DNA of 64,000 nt from Pyramidobacter porci (GTDB taxonomy: Bacteria; Synergistota; Synergistia; Synergistales; Dethiosulfovibrionaceae). Each line of letters begins with the position of its first letter. Positions within the stretch are counted from its first letter, which is position 1. The stretch lies in NCBI RefSeq assembly GCF_009695745.1, contig NZ_VUNH01000004.1, forward strand, positions 124,001 through 188,000, read 5' to 3'. The translations under genes were made by a program, and so were the position numbers. Positions 50,654-59,526 of this stretch are shown piece by piece. Below the pieces are notes generated by a model. The model did no database searches and had not been told where the DNA came from. It saw only the letters and a list, made by a program, of their open reading frames with translations.

Positions 50654-52510
50654 ATGCTGGATCGTTGGTTGGGAAACGAGGCGCGCGTCACGGGCTTCTG
50701 CGCGGCGCTCTCGGCGCTGGCGCTGGCGCTCAGTCTGAGCGGCGTTTTCACGGGAAAGCCGGGATTCGACGTCGCCTGGGCGGCGATCGTCCTGTGCGGG
50801 ACGCCGATCCTCGTCGGCGCATGCCGGGGGCTGATCGTCGATCGCAACGTCAAGGCGGACGTGCTCGTCGCCATGGCGCTGGTCGCGTCCGTAGCGACGC
50901 GGGAATATTTCGCGGCCGGCGAGGTGGCGCTGATCATGCAGATCGGCTCGCTGCTTGAGGACTACGCGTCGGACAAGGCCGCATCGGGCATCGAGAAGCT
51001 GATCCGCCTGACGCCGCGCGGCGCGCACGTGCTTCGCGGCGAGGAGCGCGAAGACGTCCCCGCGGAACAGATACATCCCGGCGACCGCGTCGTGGTGCTG
51101 GCGGGCGAGGCCGTGCCCGTCGACGGTGTGATCGTCGAAGGACAGACGGCGATCGACCAGTCCGTCATGACCGGCGAAAGCCTTCCCGTCGACAAGAAGC
51201 CCGGCGACCGTGTCGGCAGCGGCACGGTCAACCAGTTCGGCGCGTTCGTGATGATCTGCGAAAAGGCCAGCGCCGACAGCAGCCTGCAGCGCATGATCCG
51301 CCTGACGGAAGAAGCGCAGGCCAACAAGGCGCCCATCGTCGCAACCGCCGACCGCTGGGCTACATGGCTCGTCGCCGTCGCGCTGTTCTGCGCGGGCGCG
51401 GCATGGTTCTTCACGGGCGAGTTCATGCGCGCCGTGACGGTGCTCGTCGTCTTCTGCCCGTGCGCGTTCATCCTGGCGACGCCGACGGCCGTCGTCGCCG
51501 GCATCGGCAACGCCGCGAAATACGGGATCATCGTCAGATCGGGTGAAGCGCTGGAGCGCCTGTCCCGCATCCGGCGCGCCGCTTTCGACAAGACCGGCAC
51601 GCTGACGTGCGGCAAGCCGCAAGTGGCCGCGGCCGTAAGCTGCCGCGACAATTTTGCGGACAGCGATGTCCTGCACCTTGCGGCCGCGGCCGAACAGCGC
51701 TCGGAGCATCCGCTCGGCCGAGCAATCCTGGCCGGCGCCGACGGAAGCGTCGCCGCGGCGGAAGACTTTCGGGTCGTGCCCGGACAGGGCGTCAGCGCGA
51801 CCGTCGAAAATAAACGAGTTCTCGTCGGCAAAGCCGATTTCATGAAGTCGCAGGGCGTTGACATTTCCGCCGCGGACGCGCCGGCGCGGGAATGGATGCG
51901 CCGCGGCGCGACCGTTGTTTACCTCGCTTCCGACGGGCAGCTCGCCGGTTTCATTGCGCTGGCCGACGCGCTCCGGCCGGACGCGCCGCGCGCCGTTCAA
52001 AAGCTGAAAGCAGCCGGCGTCGCGCCCATGCTGCTGACCGGCGACAACGAAGCGGCTGCCCGGCGCATCGCGGCCAAAGCCGGCATCGAAGACGTGAAAG
52101 CCGATTTGCTCCCCGAGGGCAAGATGAACGCGATCTACGCCTGCTCGCGCGGCGGTGAGCCGGTCTGCATGATCGGCGACGGCGTCAACGACGCGCCGGC
52201 CATGACGGCCGCCGACGCGGGCATCGCCATGGGCGGCGTCGGCAGCGATATCGCCATCGAATCCGCCGACGCGGTGCTCGTGCTCGACGACATCAAGAGG
52301 ATCCCTTATCTTTTCAGCCTGACGCAGAAAGTGATGAGGAAAATCAGGGTCAATATCGCCGCTTCCATGGTCATCAACGTTTCCGCGGTCGTCCTCCCGG
52401 CGCTCGGCGTGCTGACGCCCGTCACCGGCGCGCTGTGGCACAATTTCGGCTCGGTGTTCGTCGTCGTCAACGCGGCGCTGCTGCTCCGGGTCAGGGACGA
52501 CTCGGAATAG
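50654..52510 (+). CDS. P1B-type heavy-metal-translocating ATPase
   Basis: A 618-residue membrane pump that exports soft or transition metal ions using ATP. It lacks an N-terminal HMA metal-binding domain and starts directly with membrane helices. Seen: TGES loop DQSVMTGESLPVDKKPGDRV, the metal-site motif VVFCPCAFILATPTAV (CPC), phosphorylation site AAFDKTGTLTCGKP, the HP pair RSEHPLGRAI, and hinge GDGVNDAPAMTAADAGIA. CPC with the closing helix sequence IRVNIAASMVINVSAVVLPA fits the CadA/ZntA or related group (Zn/Cd/Pb/Co), ion uncertain. The start MLDRWLG has ACGGAGGG upstream. It lies between the zinc macrodomain and SirTM genes. Confidence 0.93.
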   Translation: MLDRWLGNEARVTGFCAALSALALALSLSGVFTGKPGFDVAWAAIVLCGTPILVGACRGLIVDRNVKADVLVAMALVASVATREYFAAGEVALIMQIGSLLEDYASDKAASGIEKLIRLTPRGAHVLRGEEREDVPAEQIHPGDRVVVLAGEAVPVDGVIVEGQTAIDQSVMTGESLPVDKKPGDRVGSGTVNQFGAFVMICEKASADSSLQRMIRLTEEAQANKAPIVATADRWATWLVAVALFCAGAAWFFTGEFMRAVTVLVVFCPCAFILATPTAVVAGIGNAAKYGIIVRSGEALERLSRIRRAAFDKTGTLTCGKPQVAAAVSCRDNFADSDVLHLAAAAEQRSEHPLGRAILAGADGSVAAAEDFRVVPGQGVSATVENKRVLVGKADFMKSQGVDISAADAPAREWMRRGATVVYLASDGQLAGFIALADALRPDAPRAVQKLKAAGVAPMLLTGDNEAAARRIAAKAGIEDVKADLLPEGKMNAIYACSRGGEPVCMIGDGVNDAPAMTAADAGIAMGGVGSDIAIESADAVLVLDDIKRIPYLFSLTQKVMRKIRVNIAASMVINVSAVVLPALGVLTPVTGALWHNFGSVFVVVNAALLLRVRDDSE

Positions 52511-52546
52511 CGGGGAGCGGATTTCGGTCACGGAGGTCAAACGGCC

Positions 52547-53494
52547 ATGTTCTTGAAAAACTGGATCGAGAAATATATTCCCGTCTCCTCGGCGCCCGCT
52601 AAAAATCCCCATGAGGAAATCCTAAAGCTGCGCGCGGCGCTGCGCGACTGCCCGACGGTCGTGGTCGGCGCGGGCGCGGGGCTTTCCGCGGCGGCGGGAT
52701 TCGACTACTCGGGGGAACGGTTCCGCAAATACTTCGGCGACTTCGCGGCGCGCTGCGGCTTTTCCGACATGTATTCCGGCGGCTTCTACCGCTACGAGAC
52801 GCTCGAGGAGCAGTGGGCGTTCTGGAGCCGCTTCATCTACGTCAACCGCTACATGGACGCCCCCAGGCCGACGTACCGCCGCCTGCGCGCGCTGCTGCGC
52901 GAAAAGGATTATTTCGTCGTCACCACCAACGTCGACCATTGCTTCCAGAAAGCCCGTTTCGACAAGGAGCGGCTGTTTTACACGCAGGGCGATTACGGCC
53001 TGTGGCAATGTTCCACGCCGTGCCACAAGCTCACCTACGACAACCGGGAAACGGTGCGGCGGATGGTGCTGGCGCAGGGGTTCGCCATCGACGCCGACGG
53101 CCGGCTCGAACCGCCCTCGCACGAAAAACCGAAAATGCGCGTGCCTTCGAAGCTGATCCCGCTCTGCCCGAAATGCGGCAAGCCGATGACCATGAACCTG
53201 CGCTCCGACGACACGTTCGTCGAGGACGAAGGCTGGCGCGCGGCCTCCCGGCGCTACGAGGAATTTCTGAAAAAACACGAAACGGGCAAAGTGCTTTACC
53301 TCGAGCTCGGCGTCGGCTCCAACACGCCAGGGATCATCAAGTACCCGTTCCAGATCCGCGCGTTCCAAAATTCCGACGCCGTCTACGCGCTCGTCAACGC
53401 GCAGCCGCAGGGCGTCCCCGAGGAGATCCGCGCCCGTTCCATCGTCGTGACCGCCGACATCGGCGCCGCGCTCGACGCGCTGCGCGGCGCCTGA
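52547..53494 (+). CDS. Class M sirtuin (SirTM), protein ADP-ribosyltransferase
   Basis: A 315-residue sirtuin of the macrodomain-linked class. It shows VVVGAGAGLSAAAGFDYSGE (NAD loop), DYFVVTTNVDHCFQKARFDK, LFYTQGDYGLWQCSTPCH, in which the canonical catalytic His is Gln, and VPSKLIPLCPKCGKPMTMN. Cys residues in CSTPC and CPKC form the zinc site. SirTM enzymes add ADP-ribose to GcvH-L once it is lipoylated; the macrodomain enzyme removes it. The partner Zn-macrodomain gene is 2 kb upstream. ACGGAGG lies before the start. A parS-like palindrome and terminator follow. Confidence 0.92.
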   Translation: MFLKNWIEKYIPVSSAPAKNPHEEILKLRAALRDCPTVVVGAGAGLSAAAGFDYSGERFRKYFGDFAARCGFSDMYSGGFYRYETLEEQWAFWSRFIYVNRYMDAPRPTYRRLRALLREKDYFVVTTNVDHCFQKARFDKERLFYTQGDYGLWQCSTPCHKLTYDNRETVRRMVLAQGFAIDADGRLEPPSHEKPKMRVPSKLIPLCPKCGKPMTMNLRSDDTFVEDEGWRAASRRYEEFLKKHETGKVLYLELGVGSNTPGIIKYPFQIRAFQNSDAVYALVNAQPQGVPEEIRARSIVVTADIGAALDALRGA

Positions 53495-53547
53495 AAGGCA
53501 GGACAAAAGCCGCCACGGAGACACGAAGAAAAGAATATAATTGACGT

Positions 53548-53563
53548 TGTTCCATGCGGAACA
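53548..53563. repeat. parS-like palindrome, degenerate copy
   Basis: TGTTCCATGCGGAACA, 53 bases after the SirTM stop and 8 bases before a terminator. Right flank TTTCATACGCAAAAA resembles those of the copies at 3161 and 32511. Confidence 0.55.
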
Positions 53564-53570
53564 TTTCATA

Positions 53571-53612
53571 CGCAAAAAGCCTGACGATCAAGCGACCGCC
53601 AGGCTTTTTGCG
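53571..53612 (+). terminator. Terminator after the SirTM gene
   Basis: CGCAAAAAGCCTG pairs perfectly with CAGGCTTTTTGCG around a 16-base loop. Confidence 0.82.
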
Positions 53613-53920
53613 CGTCTTCGCCTTGTTTTTCCCCGCACCCCGCGGCGGATCCTGTCCGCGGCCCGGCTCCTTCAAAAAATGCCGCCCGGACGCGCTCAAC
53701 TTGCATATTTCTGGTAGAATGTAAAAATAAGCAAAATCTTTCGTCCGCGCCGCGCGGCAGAATTTTCGCGCCCCGGGCCGGTCGGTTTTCGTGGCGGCGG
53801 CGTCCCGTTTTTCGAAAACGGCGGTTGCAAAAAAATGACGACGCGTTTATACTGCGGCATAATTTCCACTCGGCACGGGGGCACCCGGCGAGCGAATTCC
53901 CATCTTTCAGGAGGTTTAGA
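53613..53920 (+). other. Upstream region of guaB
   Basis: About 310 bases without a gene, containing the guaB promoter at 53825-53853 and the ribosome site AGGAGG at 53910-53915. No riboswitch was recognised. Confidence 0.4.
53825..53853 (+). promoter_or_regulatory. guaB promoter
   Basis: TTGCAA (53825-53830), a 17-base spacer and TATACT (53848-53853), about 65 bases before the guaB start codon. Confidence 0.7.
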
Positions 53921-55426
53921 ATGGCAACCTACATCAACGAACCGGCGCATACTTTCAACGAATATCTTCTGATCCCCGGCTACTCGTCCAGCGAGTGCCG
54001 GCCGGAAAACGTCTCGCTGCACACCCCGCTGGTCAAGTTCAAAAAGGGCGAATCTCCCGCCATCGAGCTCTCCATCCCCATGGTCTCCGCCATCATGCAG
54101 TCCGTCTCCAACGACACGATGGGCATCGCCCTCGCCAAAGCCGGCGGCGTCTCCTTCATCTACGGCTCGCAGTCCATCGAGAGCGAAGCCGCCATGGTCG
54201 CCAGGGTCAAGAGCCACAAGGCCGGTTTCGTCCCCAGCGACTCCAACGTCCGCCCCGACGCCACGCTGGCCGACATCCTCGCCCTGAAAGAGAAAACCGG
54301 GCACTCCACCGTCGCCGTCACCGACGACGGCACCGCCAACGGCAAGCTCGTCGGCATCGTTTCCAGCCGCGACTACCGCGTCAGCCGCATGCAGCCCACT
54401 GACAAAGTATCCGGATTCATGACCCCTCTGGCCCGACTCATCACCGCGCCCGACGGCACCTCGCTGAGCGAGGCCAACGACATCATCTGGGACAAAAAAC
54501 TCAACTCGCTGCCCATCGTCGCCAAGGACGGCCGCCTCACCGCCTTCGTGTTCCGCAAGGACTACTCCGAGCACAAGGAGAACCCCAACGAACTGCTCGA
54601 CGACCACAAGCGCTACGTCGTCGGCGCGGGCATCAACTCCCGCGACTACAAGGAGCGCGTGCCCGCGCTCGTCAAAGCCGGAGCCGACGTGCTCTGCATC
54701 GACTCGTCCGAAGGTTTTTCCGAGTGGCAGAAACTGACGCTGGAATGGATCCGCAAAGAGTACGGCGACGCCGTCAAGGTTGGCGCCGGCAACGTCGTCG
54801 ACCGCGAAGGCTTCCTCTTCCTCGCCGAGTGCGGCGCGGATTTCGTCAAAGTCGGCATCGGCGGCGGCTCCATCTGCATCACCCGCGAGACCAAGGGCAT
54901 CGGCCGCGGACAGGCCACGTCCGTCATCGAAGTCTGCCAGGCCCGCGACGAATATTACCGCAAAACCGGAGTGTATATCCCCGTCTGCTCCGACGGCGGC
55001 ATCGTCTACGACCACCACATCACGCTCGCCCTCGCCATGGGCGCCGATTTCGTCATGCTGGGACGTTACTTCGCCCGCTTCGACGAAAGCCCTTCGGAAA
55101 AACTGCTCGTCGGCGGCACGTTCGTCAAGGAATATTGGGGCGAAGGCTCCAACCGCGCCCGCAACTGGCAGCGCTACGACTTCGGCGGCGCCGGCAAGCT
55201 CTCCTTCGAGGAAGGCGTCGACAGCTACGTCCCCTACGCCGGCCCGCTCAAGGAGAACGTGGAGCGCACCTGCCTGAAAATCAAGTCCACGATGTGCAAC
55301 TGCGGCGCCGTCACCATCGCCGAGCTCCAGAAAAAAGCCAAGCTCACCCTCGTCAGCGCCACCAGCATCGTCGAAGGCGGCGCGCACGACGTCATCCGCA
55401 AGGAAAAGACCGCCACGGAAAAGTAA
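53921..55426 (+). CDS. guaB: Inosine-5'-monophosphate dehydrogenase
   Basis: A 501-residue IMPDH: IMP to XMP with NAD, the committed step of GMP synthesis. The TIM barrel is interrupted by a CBS pair (residues about 95-215, with [20 protein letters not shown] and [20 protein letters not shown]). The active-site loop [20 protein letters not shown] carries the catalytic Cys, with [10 protein letters not shown] and [14 protein letters not shown]-type sequence (seen as [20 protein letters not shown]). The start MATYINEP has CAGGAGG upstream. The other GMP-branch enzyme, guaA, is at 21397. Confidence 0.96.
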   Translation: MATYINEPAHTFNEYLLIPGYSSSECRPENVSLHTPLVKFKKGESPAIELSIPMVSAIMQSVSNDTMGIALAKAGGVSFIYGSQSIESEAAMVARVKSHKAGFVPSDSNVRPDATLADILALKEKTGHSTVAVTDDGTANGKLVGIVSSRDYRVSRMQPTDKVSGFMTPLARLITAPDGTSLSEANDIIWDKKLNSLPIVAKDGRLTAFVFRKDYSEHKENPNELLDDHKRYVVGAGINSRDYKERVPALVKAGADVLCIDSSEGFSEWQKLTLEWIRKEYGDAVKVGAGNVVDREGFLFLAECGADFVKVGIGGGSICITRETKGIGRGQATSVIEVCQARDEYYRKTGVYIPVCSDGGIVYDHHITLALAMGADFVMLGRYFARFDESPSEKLLVGGTFVKEYWGEGSNRARNWQRYDFGGAGKLSFEEGVDSYVPYAGPLKENVERTCLKIKSTMCNCGAVTIAELQKKAKLTLVSATSIVEGGAHDVIRKEKTATEK

Positions 55427-55790
55427 TCCCGACAAAGACATCCGCATCATAACGCTCAGGCGGCCCCGGCCACGCGTCGGAGCCACCTGCTTTATATGGT
55501 ATATTATAGGAACAAAATACGCTACGTTATCAAAATCCTTGTTCCTTACGCCCCCAAGCAAAGAGGTCATGGATAGTTTGACAAAGAGATCCAAACGCAT
55601 ATCGAACGATAAAATACCTGACAGTATGAACGTCTTCATCAGAAAAATCTCCTATGCGTTTTCCCTTTCCTTAAAAAGGAAAAGGTCCCTTTTATGATTT
55701 GACTATCCGCCAGATAGAACGTTAAATTTTATTAGGAAACAGATATTTTGTCATAACAGAAACAAAACAACTACACTGGAGGTATTTTAG
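55427..55790. other. Junction into the AT-rich restriction-modification island
   Basis: About 360 bases with no gene. Composition changes from GC-rich to AT-rich near 55480. It includes a strong rightward promoter for hsdM and a small pyrimidine/purine hairpin (CCTTTCCTT...AAGGAAAAGG, about 55662-55685). No attachment site or tRNA was found at the edge. Confidence 0.4.
55699..55727 (+). promoter_or_regulatory. hsdM promoter
   Basis: TTGACT (55699-55704), a 17-base spacer and TTAAAT (55722-55727), about 65 bases before the hsdM start, which has TGGAGG upstream. Confidence 0.7.
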
Positions 55791-57299
55791 ATGGCTGAAA
55801 AGACAAATGCCAATATAGGCTTTGAAAAACAGATATGGGACGCGGCCTGTGTCTTATGGGGACACATTCCAGCCGCAGAATACAGAAAGGTCATCATCGG
55901 ATTGATTTTCCTTCGTTATATATCCAGCGCTTTCGAGAGAAGATATAACGAGCTTAAAAGAGAAGGCGATGGTTTTGAGGACGATCGCGATGCTTATACA
56001 ATGTATAATATATTCTATGTTCCCCGAGAGGCTCGATGGAGCACAGTGGCAGCTAAAGCCCATACTCCAGAAATCGGTAAAGTCATTGATGACGCCATGC
56101 GAGCGATTGAGGCTGAAAATAAAAACCTCAAGAACGTGCTTCCTAAAAACTATGCAAGTCCGGATCTTGACAAGAAAATCCTAGGCGATGTTGTAGACAT
56201 TTTTACCAACAGTATCGACATGTCAGATACAGAAAAGAGCAAGGATCTTCTAGGACGAACCTATGAATACTGCATTGCACAGTTCGCAGAAAAAGAAGGC
56301 GTCGGCGGCGGGGAATTCTATACGCCATCAAGCGTGGTGAGGACACTGGTTTCAATTCTCAAGCCGTATGAGAATTGTCGTATATATGATTGTTGCTGCG
56401 GCAGCGGCGGCATGTTCGTTCAGTCTGAAAAATTCATTGAAACACACAGTCATAAGAGAGGAGCAGTCTCAGTATATGGGCAGGAAGCCAATCCGGATAC
56501 CTGGAAAATGGCAAAAATGAACATGGCTATCCGAGGCATCGACGCTGACTTCGGAGCCTATAACGCCGATACATTTACAAACGACCTTCATCCTACATTA
56601 AAAGCAGATTTCATCCTTGCCAATCCCCCGTTCAATTATCATCCGTGGGGACAGGAAACGCTTCAGAATGATAAGAGGTGGAAATACGGTCTTCCTCCTG
56701 CGGGAAACGCCAACTATGCATGGATTCAGCACATGATCCATCATTTGGCACCGAATGGAAAAATCGGCCTTGTTCTTGCTAACGGAGCACTTTCCACACA
56801 GTCAAGCGGCGAAGGCGAAATCAGAAAGAAAATTATAGAGGACGACCTGATTGAAGGCATTGTCGCTATGCCTACACAACTTTTCTACAGTGTGACGATC
56901 CCGGTGACACTATGGTTCATTACAAGGGGGAAGAAACAGAAAGGCAAGACGCTCTTCATCGATGCCCGCAAGATGGGACACATGGTCGATCGCAAGCACA
57001 GAGACTTCTCCGATGAGGATATTCAGAAGCTGGCGGATACCTTCGAGGCGTTCCAGAACGGAACACTTAAGGACATGAAAGGCTTCTGTTCGATTGCCAC
57101 TCTGCAGGATATCGCAAAACAGGATTATATCTTGACGCCAGGACGCTATGTGGGCATTGAAGAGCCGGAGGATGACGGCGAGCCGTTTGAAGAGAAAATG
57201 GCGCGGCTCACATCGGAACTATCAGATATGTTTGCCAAGTCTCACGAACTGGAGAACGAGATCAGGAGAAAGTTAGGGGCGATCGGATATGAAATATAA
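55791..57299 (+). CDS. hsdM: Type I restriction-modification DNA methyltransferase HsdM
   Basis: A 502-residue N6-adenine methyltransferase subunit. The N-terminal helical region (EKQIWDAACVLWGHIPAAEY) is followed by the SAM motif IYDCCCGSGGMFVQS and catalytic ADFILANPPFNYHPWG (NPPF). C-terminal region KQDYILTPGRYVGIEEPEDD is standard. With HsdS it methylates the target; with HsdR it cuts foreign DNA. It ends at 57299, 11 bases past the start of the first hsdS half. The gene is AT-richer than the chromosome, as is the whole island. Confidence 0.96.
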   Translation: MAEKTNANIGFEKQIWDAACVLWGHIPAAEYRKVIIGLIFLRYISSAFERRYNELKREGDGFEDDRDAYTMYNIFYVPREARWSTVAAKAHTPEIGKVIDDAMRAIEAENKNLKNVLPKNYASPDLDKKILGDVVDIFTNSIDMSDTEKSKDLLGRTYEYCIAQFAEKEGVGGGEFYTPSSVVRTLVSILKPYENCRIYDCCCGSGGMFVQSEKFIETHSHKRGAVSVYGQEANPDTWKMAKMNMAIRGIDADFGAYNADTFTNDLHPTLKADFILANPPFNYHPWGQETLQNDKRWKYGLPPAGNANYAWIQHMIHHLAPNGKIGLVLANGALSTQSSGEGEIRKKIIEDDLIEGIVAMPTQLFYSVTIPVTLWFITRGKKQKGKTLFIDARKMGHMVDRKHRDFSDEDIQKLADTFEAFQNGTLKDMKGFCSIATLQDIAKQDYILTPGRYVGIEEPEDDGEPFEEKMARLTSELSDMFAKSHELENEIRRKLGAIGYEI

Positions 57300-57792
57300 T
57301 CTTTCGAATATATGCGGGTACGCCAAGGGCAAAGTTGATGTCTCAGCTCTAGATGCTGAGACATACATATCCACAGAAAACATGATACCCAATAAAGGAG
57401 GCATTACCAATGCCTCATCGCTTCCAACCGCAGCACAGACACAAGCTTTTCTTGCGGGGGATGTGTTGGTCTCAAATATTAGACCATATTTCAAAAAGAT
57501 ATGGTTTGCAGAATTTGACGGCGGATGTTCAAACGACGTTCTTGTATTCAGAGCAAAGAATGGCATAAACAAAAGATTTCTCTATTATGTTCTTGCGGAT
57601 AACACATTTTTCGATTATTCCATGGCAACATCCAAAGGCACAAAGATGCCCCGCGGAGATAAGACTGCCATTATGAAATATGAGGTTCCGAAATTTACAT
57701 ACAAAGAACAGAAAAAAATCGCAGGCATTTTAGAGATATTTGATAAAAAAATATATCTTAATACTGAAATAAACGAGAATTTAGCGGTTTAA
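57289..57792 (+). CDS. hsdS: HsdS N-terminal specificity half (half A), split
   Basis: A 167-residue truncated specificity subunit: one target-recognition domain (YISTENMIPNKGGITNASSL, LVSNIRPYFKKIWFAEFDGG, SKGTKMPRGDKTAIMKYEVP) and the first part of the central helix (QKKIAGILEIFDKKIYLNTE) ending INENLAV. A whole HsdS has about 370-400 residues with two such domains. The frame ends 9 bases after the recombination core TAAACGAGAATTTA at 57770-57783. Inverting 57770-58432 would join it in frame to the minus-strand half B as INENL-FDQAQAMYK, making a full protein. As it stands it is truncated, though half-size HsdS proteins can sometimes dimerise. It overlaps the hsdM end. Confidence 0.88.
   Translation: MKYNLSNICGYAKGKVDVSALDAETYISTENMIPNKGGITNASSLPTAAQTQAFLAGDVLVSNIRPYFKKIWFAEFDGGCSNDVLVFRAKNGINKRFLYYVLADNTFFDYSMATSKGTKMPRGDKTAIMKYEVPKFTYKEQKKIAGILEIFDKKIYLNTEINENLAV
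57770..57783 (+). repeat. hsdS recombination site 1
   Basis: TAAACGAGAATTTA on the plus strand inside half A, reading NENL. Together with the inverted copy at 58419 it brackets half B. The flank to the right (TTTAGCGG and about 80 bases more) matches that of site 4 on the other strand. Confidence 0.85.
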
Positions 57793-58418
57793 AAGTCGAT
57801 ATCAGAGACATCCAGTTCGCCGGACATAAGCTTAGGCAATAAAGTGTTCCGGAGTTCGGCAAGTTTGACGCTTTCGCTTCGGCGGTTCCTAATTTCAGTG
57901 AATATCGGCTGGATAAGATCATTGAACATTGAAAGTTCTTCTTTAGATGGAATTGCAATGGGCACCTTATTTAGGTTGGTTTGACTTATCTTAGACTGCA
58001 CAGCGCCAGTGACAATTGCTTTAACACTCGTGAGGCTGAAGAGCAAGTACAGAAGTTCAACGTTATAACCGTTCTTACCTGTGATAATGTGAGCATGATT
58101 ATTTACCCAGAACTTGCCATCAACATACTGGAGAATGGGATATCCCTGACCATCAACAACGGTACCATCCTCTCCGAGTAGGAGATAGATGCCGTCAAAA
58201 AGATAGCGGTCAACGTAATCCATTACTGATGTCGCACCGTAGTATGGATAAATTTTATCCAAATCGGCGCGTTCGCGGCTTGAGAGAGGTATCCGTTTGG
58301 AATCATGTAATTCGATGATTTCCGATACTGTACCGTTGTGCCAGTTATCAGGCATTGAATTACCAAACGGATCAAAATCTATGAAACGTGACTTGTACAT
58401 TGCCTGAGCTTGATCAAA
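57789..58418 (-). CDS. hsdS: HsdS C-terminal specificity half (half B), inverted and without start
   Basis: A minus-strand frame encoding the second half of an HsdS: recognition domain (NWHNGTVSEIIELHDSKRIP, YYGATSVMDYVDRYLFDGIY, VQSKISQTNLNKVPIAIPSK) and the closing helix FTEIRNRRSESVKLAELRNT then LLPKLMSGELDVSDIDF. The nearest ATG (58400) is internal: the coding sequence runs without stop up to the recombination site at 58419-58432, where it would continue from NENL of a first half. It has no ribosome site of its own and should be silent in this orientation. The end nearly matches the end of the intact HsdS at 60651. Confidence 0.88.
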   Translation of the reverse strand, partial: FDQAQAMYKSRFIDFDPFGNSMPDNWHNGTVSEIIELHDSKRIPLSSRERADLDKIYPYYGATSVMDYVDRYLFDGIYLLLGEDGTVVDGQGYPILQYVDGKFWVNNHAHIITGKNGYNVELLYLLFSLTSVKAIVTGAVQSKISQTNLNKVPIAIPSKEELSMFNDLIQPIFTEIRNRRSESVKLAELRNTLLPKLMSGELDVSDIDF

Positions 58419-58432
58419 TAAATTCTCGTTTA
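58419..58432 (-). repeat. hsdS recombination site 2
   Basis: TAAATTCTCGTTTA on the plus strand, the exact inverse of site 1, at the open end of half B. Confidence 0.85.
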
Positions 58433-58527
58433 AATGTGATCAACTCTCACCAACGGCGAGAGTCAAACCAACGGAACTGCCGTTGATGTCGTTCTCTGGA
58501 AAATACCAAATAGAAGGAGAAACGACA
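58433..58527 (+). promoter_or_regulatory. Region upstream of the recombinase with two small hairpins
   Basis: ACTCTC-ACCAACGGC-GAGAGT and CAACGG-AACTG-CCGTTG (about 58443-58480) form two neighbouring hairpins before the recombinase start; they may control it or serve as accessory sites. AGAAGGAGA is the ribosome site. Confidence 0.4.
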
Positions 58528-59514
58528 ATGAAGCATGAATTGGCGACGGAAGTAATGCAACAGATGCTCCCATACCTCGATAATGCGCAGCTGAAACAGC
58601 TGAGACAGGTGCTGGAACAGACGCTCTTTCATTATGAAGTGACCGGCAACATAGTAAAGCCAGAGGAGGATGACAGCAATGAGCTTGTAATGATGTTTAT
58701 AGCCGCCAAGCGGATCGAAGGCTGCTCAGAAAAAACACTAAAATATTATCAGACCACGATTGATGCAATGCTGTCATCTCTCCCAAAGAATGTCCGGCAT
58801 ATCCTTACGGAGGATCTACGGACATATCTGACGGAATATCAAAGCAAGAATCAATCCAGCCGCGTGACGATTGACAATATCCGCAGAATCCTGTCCAGCT
58901 TCTTTTCGTGGCTTGAAGATGAGGATTACATCATAAAAAGTCCAGTGCGCCGTATCCATAAGGTTAAAACGGCAAGCAACATCAAGGAAACCTACTCGGA
59001 TGAGGATCTAGAAAAGATGCGGGATAACTGTAAGGAAATCAGAGATTTGGCAATGATCGATATGCTGGCTTCAACTGGAATGCGAGTTGGAGAAATGGTC
59101 CTTCTGAACCGCAATGATATAGACTTTTCAGAGCGGGAATGCGTGGTGTTCGGTAAAGGAGATAAGGAGCGCATTGTTTACTTTAATGCCAGAGCAAAAC
59201 TGCATCTGAAGGCGTACCTTGACAGCAGGAAGGACGCTAATCCCGCGCTCTTTGTAACATTGAGAGCGCCTCATGAGCGGATTCAGATTGGAGGAATAGA
59301 GCACAGACTCCGCAATATGGGCAAACGACTGAACATTTCTAAGGTACATCCACATAAATTCCGACGGACACTGGCGACAATGGCGATTGATAAAGGAATG
59401 CCTATAGAGCAGCTTCAGAGGCTCCTTGGGCATCAACGAATAGATACGACCTTGCAATATGCGATGGTCAAACAGAGCAATGTAAAGATAGCTCATAAGA
59501 AATATATAGGTTAG
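58528..59514 (+). CDS. Tyrosine recombinase (phase-variation integrase)
   Basis: A 328-residue XerC/D-like site-specific recombinase. N-terminal SAM-like DNA-binding region (AAKRIEGCSEKTLKYYQTTI, RVTIDNIRRILSSFFSWLED) and catalytic domain with Arg in ASTGMRVGEMVLLNRNDIDF, Lys in VFGKGDKERIVYF, HPHKFRRTLATMAIDKGMPI (H-x-x-R), GHQRIDTTLQ (His) and Tyr in YAMVKQSN. It lies between two pairs of hsdS halves, each flanked by a TAAACGAGAATTTA core, so it is very likely the enzyme that inverts them. The start MKHELATE is chosen for AAGGAGA upstream. Confidence 0.93.
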   Translation: MKHELATEVMQQMLPYLDNAQLKQLRQVLEQTLFHYEVTGNIVKPEEDDSNELVMMFIAAKRIEGCSEKTLKYYQTTIDAMLSSLPKNVRHILTEDLRTYLTEYQSKNQSSRVTIDNIRRILSSFFSWLEDEDYIIKSPVRRIHKVKTASNIKETYSDEDLEKMRDNCKEIRDLAMIDMLASTGMRVGEMVLLNRNDIDFSERECVVFGKGDKERIVYFNARAKLHLKAYLDSRKDANPALFVTLRAPHERIQIGGIEHRLRNMGKRLNISKVHPHKFRRTLATMAIDKGMPIEQLQRLLGHQRIDTTLQYAMVKQSNVKIAHKKYIG

Positions 59515-59526
59515 GACAGTGATTTT

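Noticed and set aside
53696-55639. Minus-strand open frame of over 600 codons opposite guaB
   Set aside because: guaB has a complete IMPDH motif set and a promoter; the opposite frame is Asp/Gly/Val-rich shadow running into intergenic sequence.
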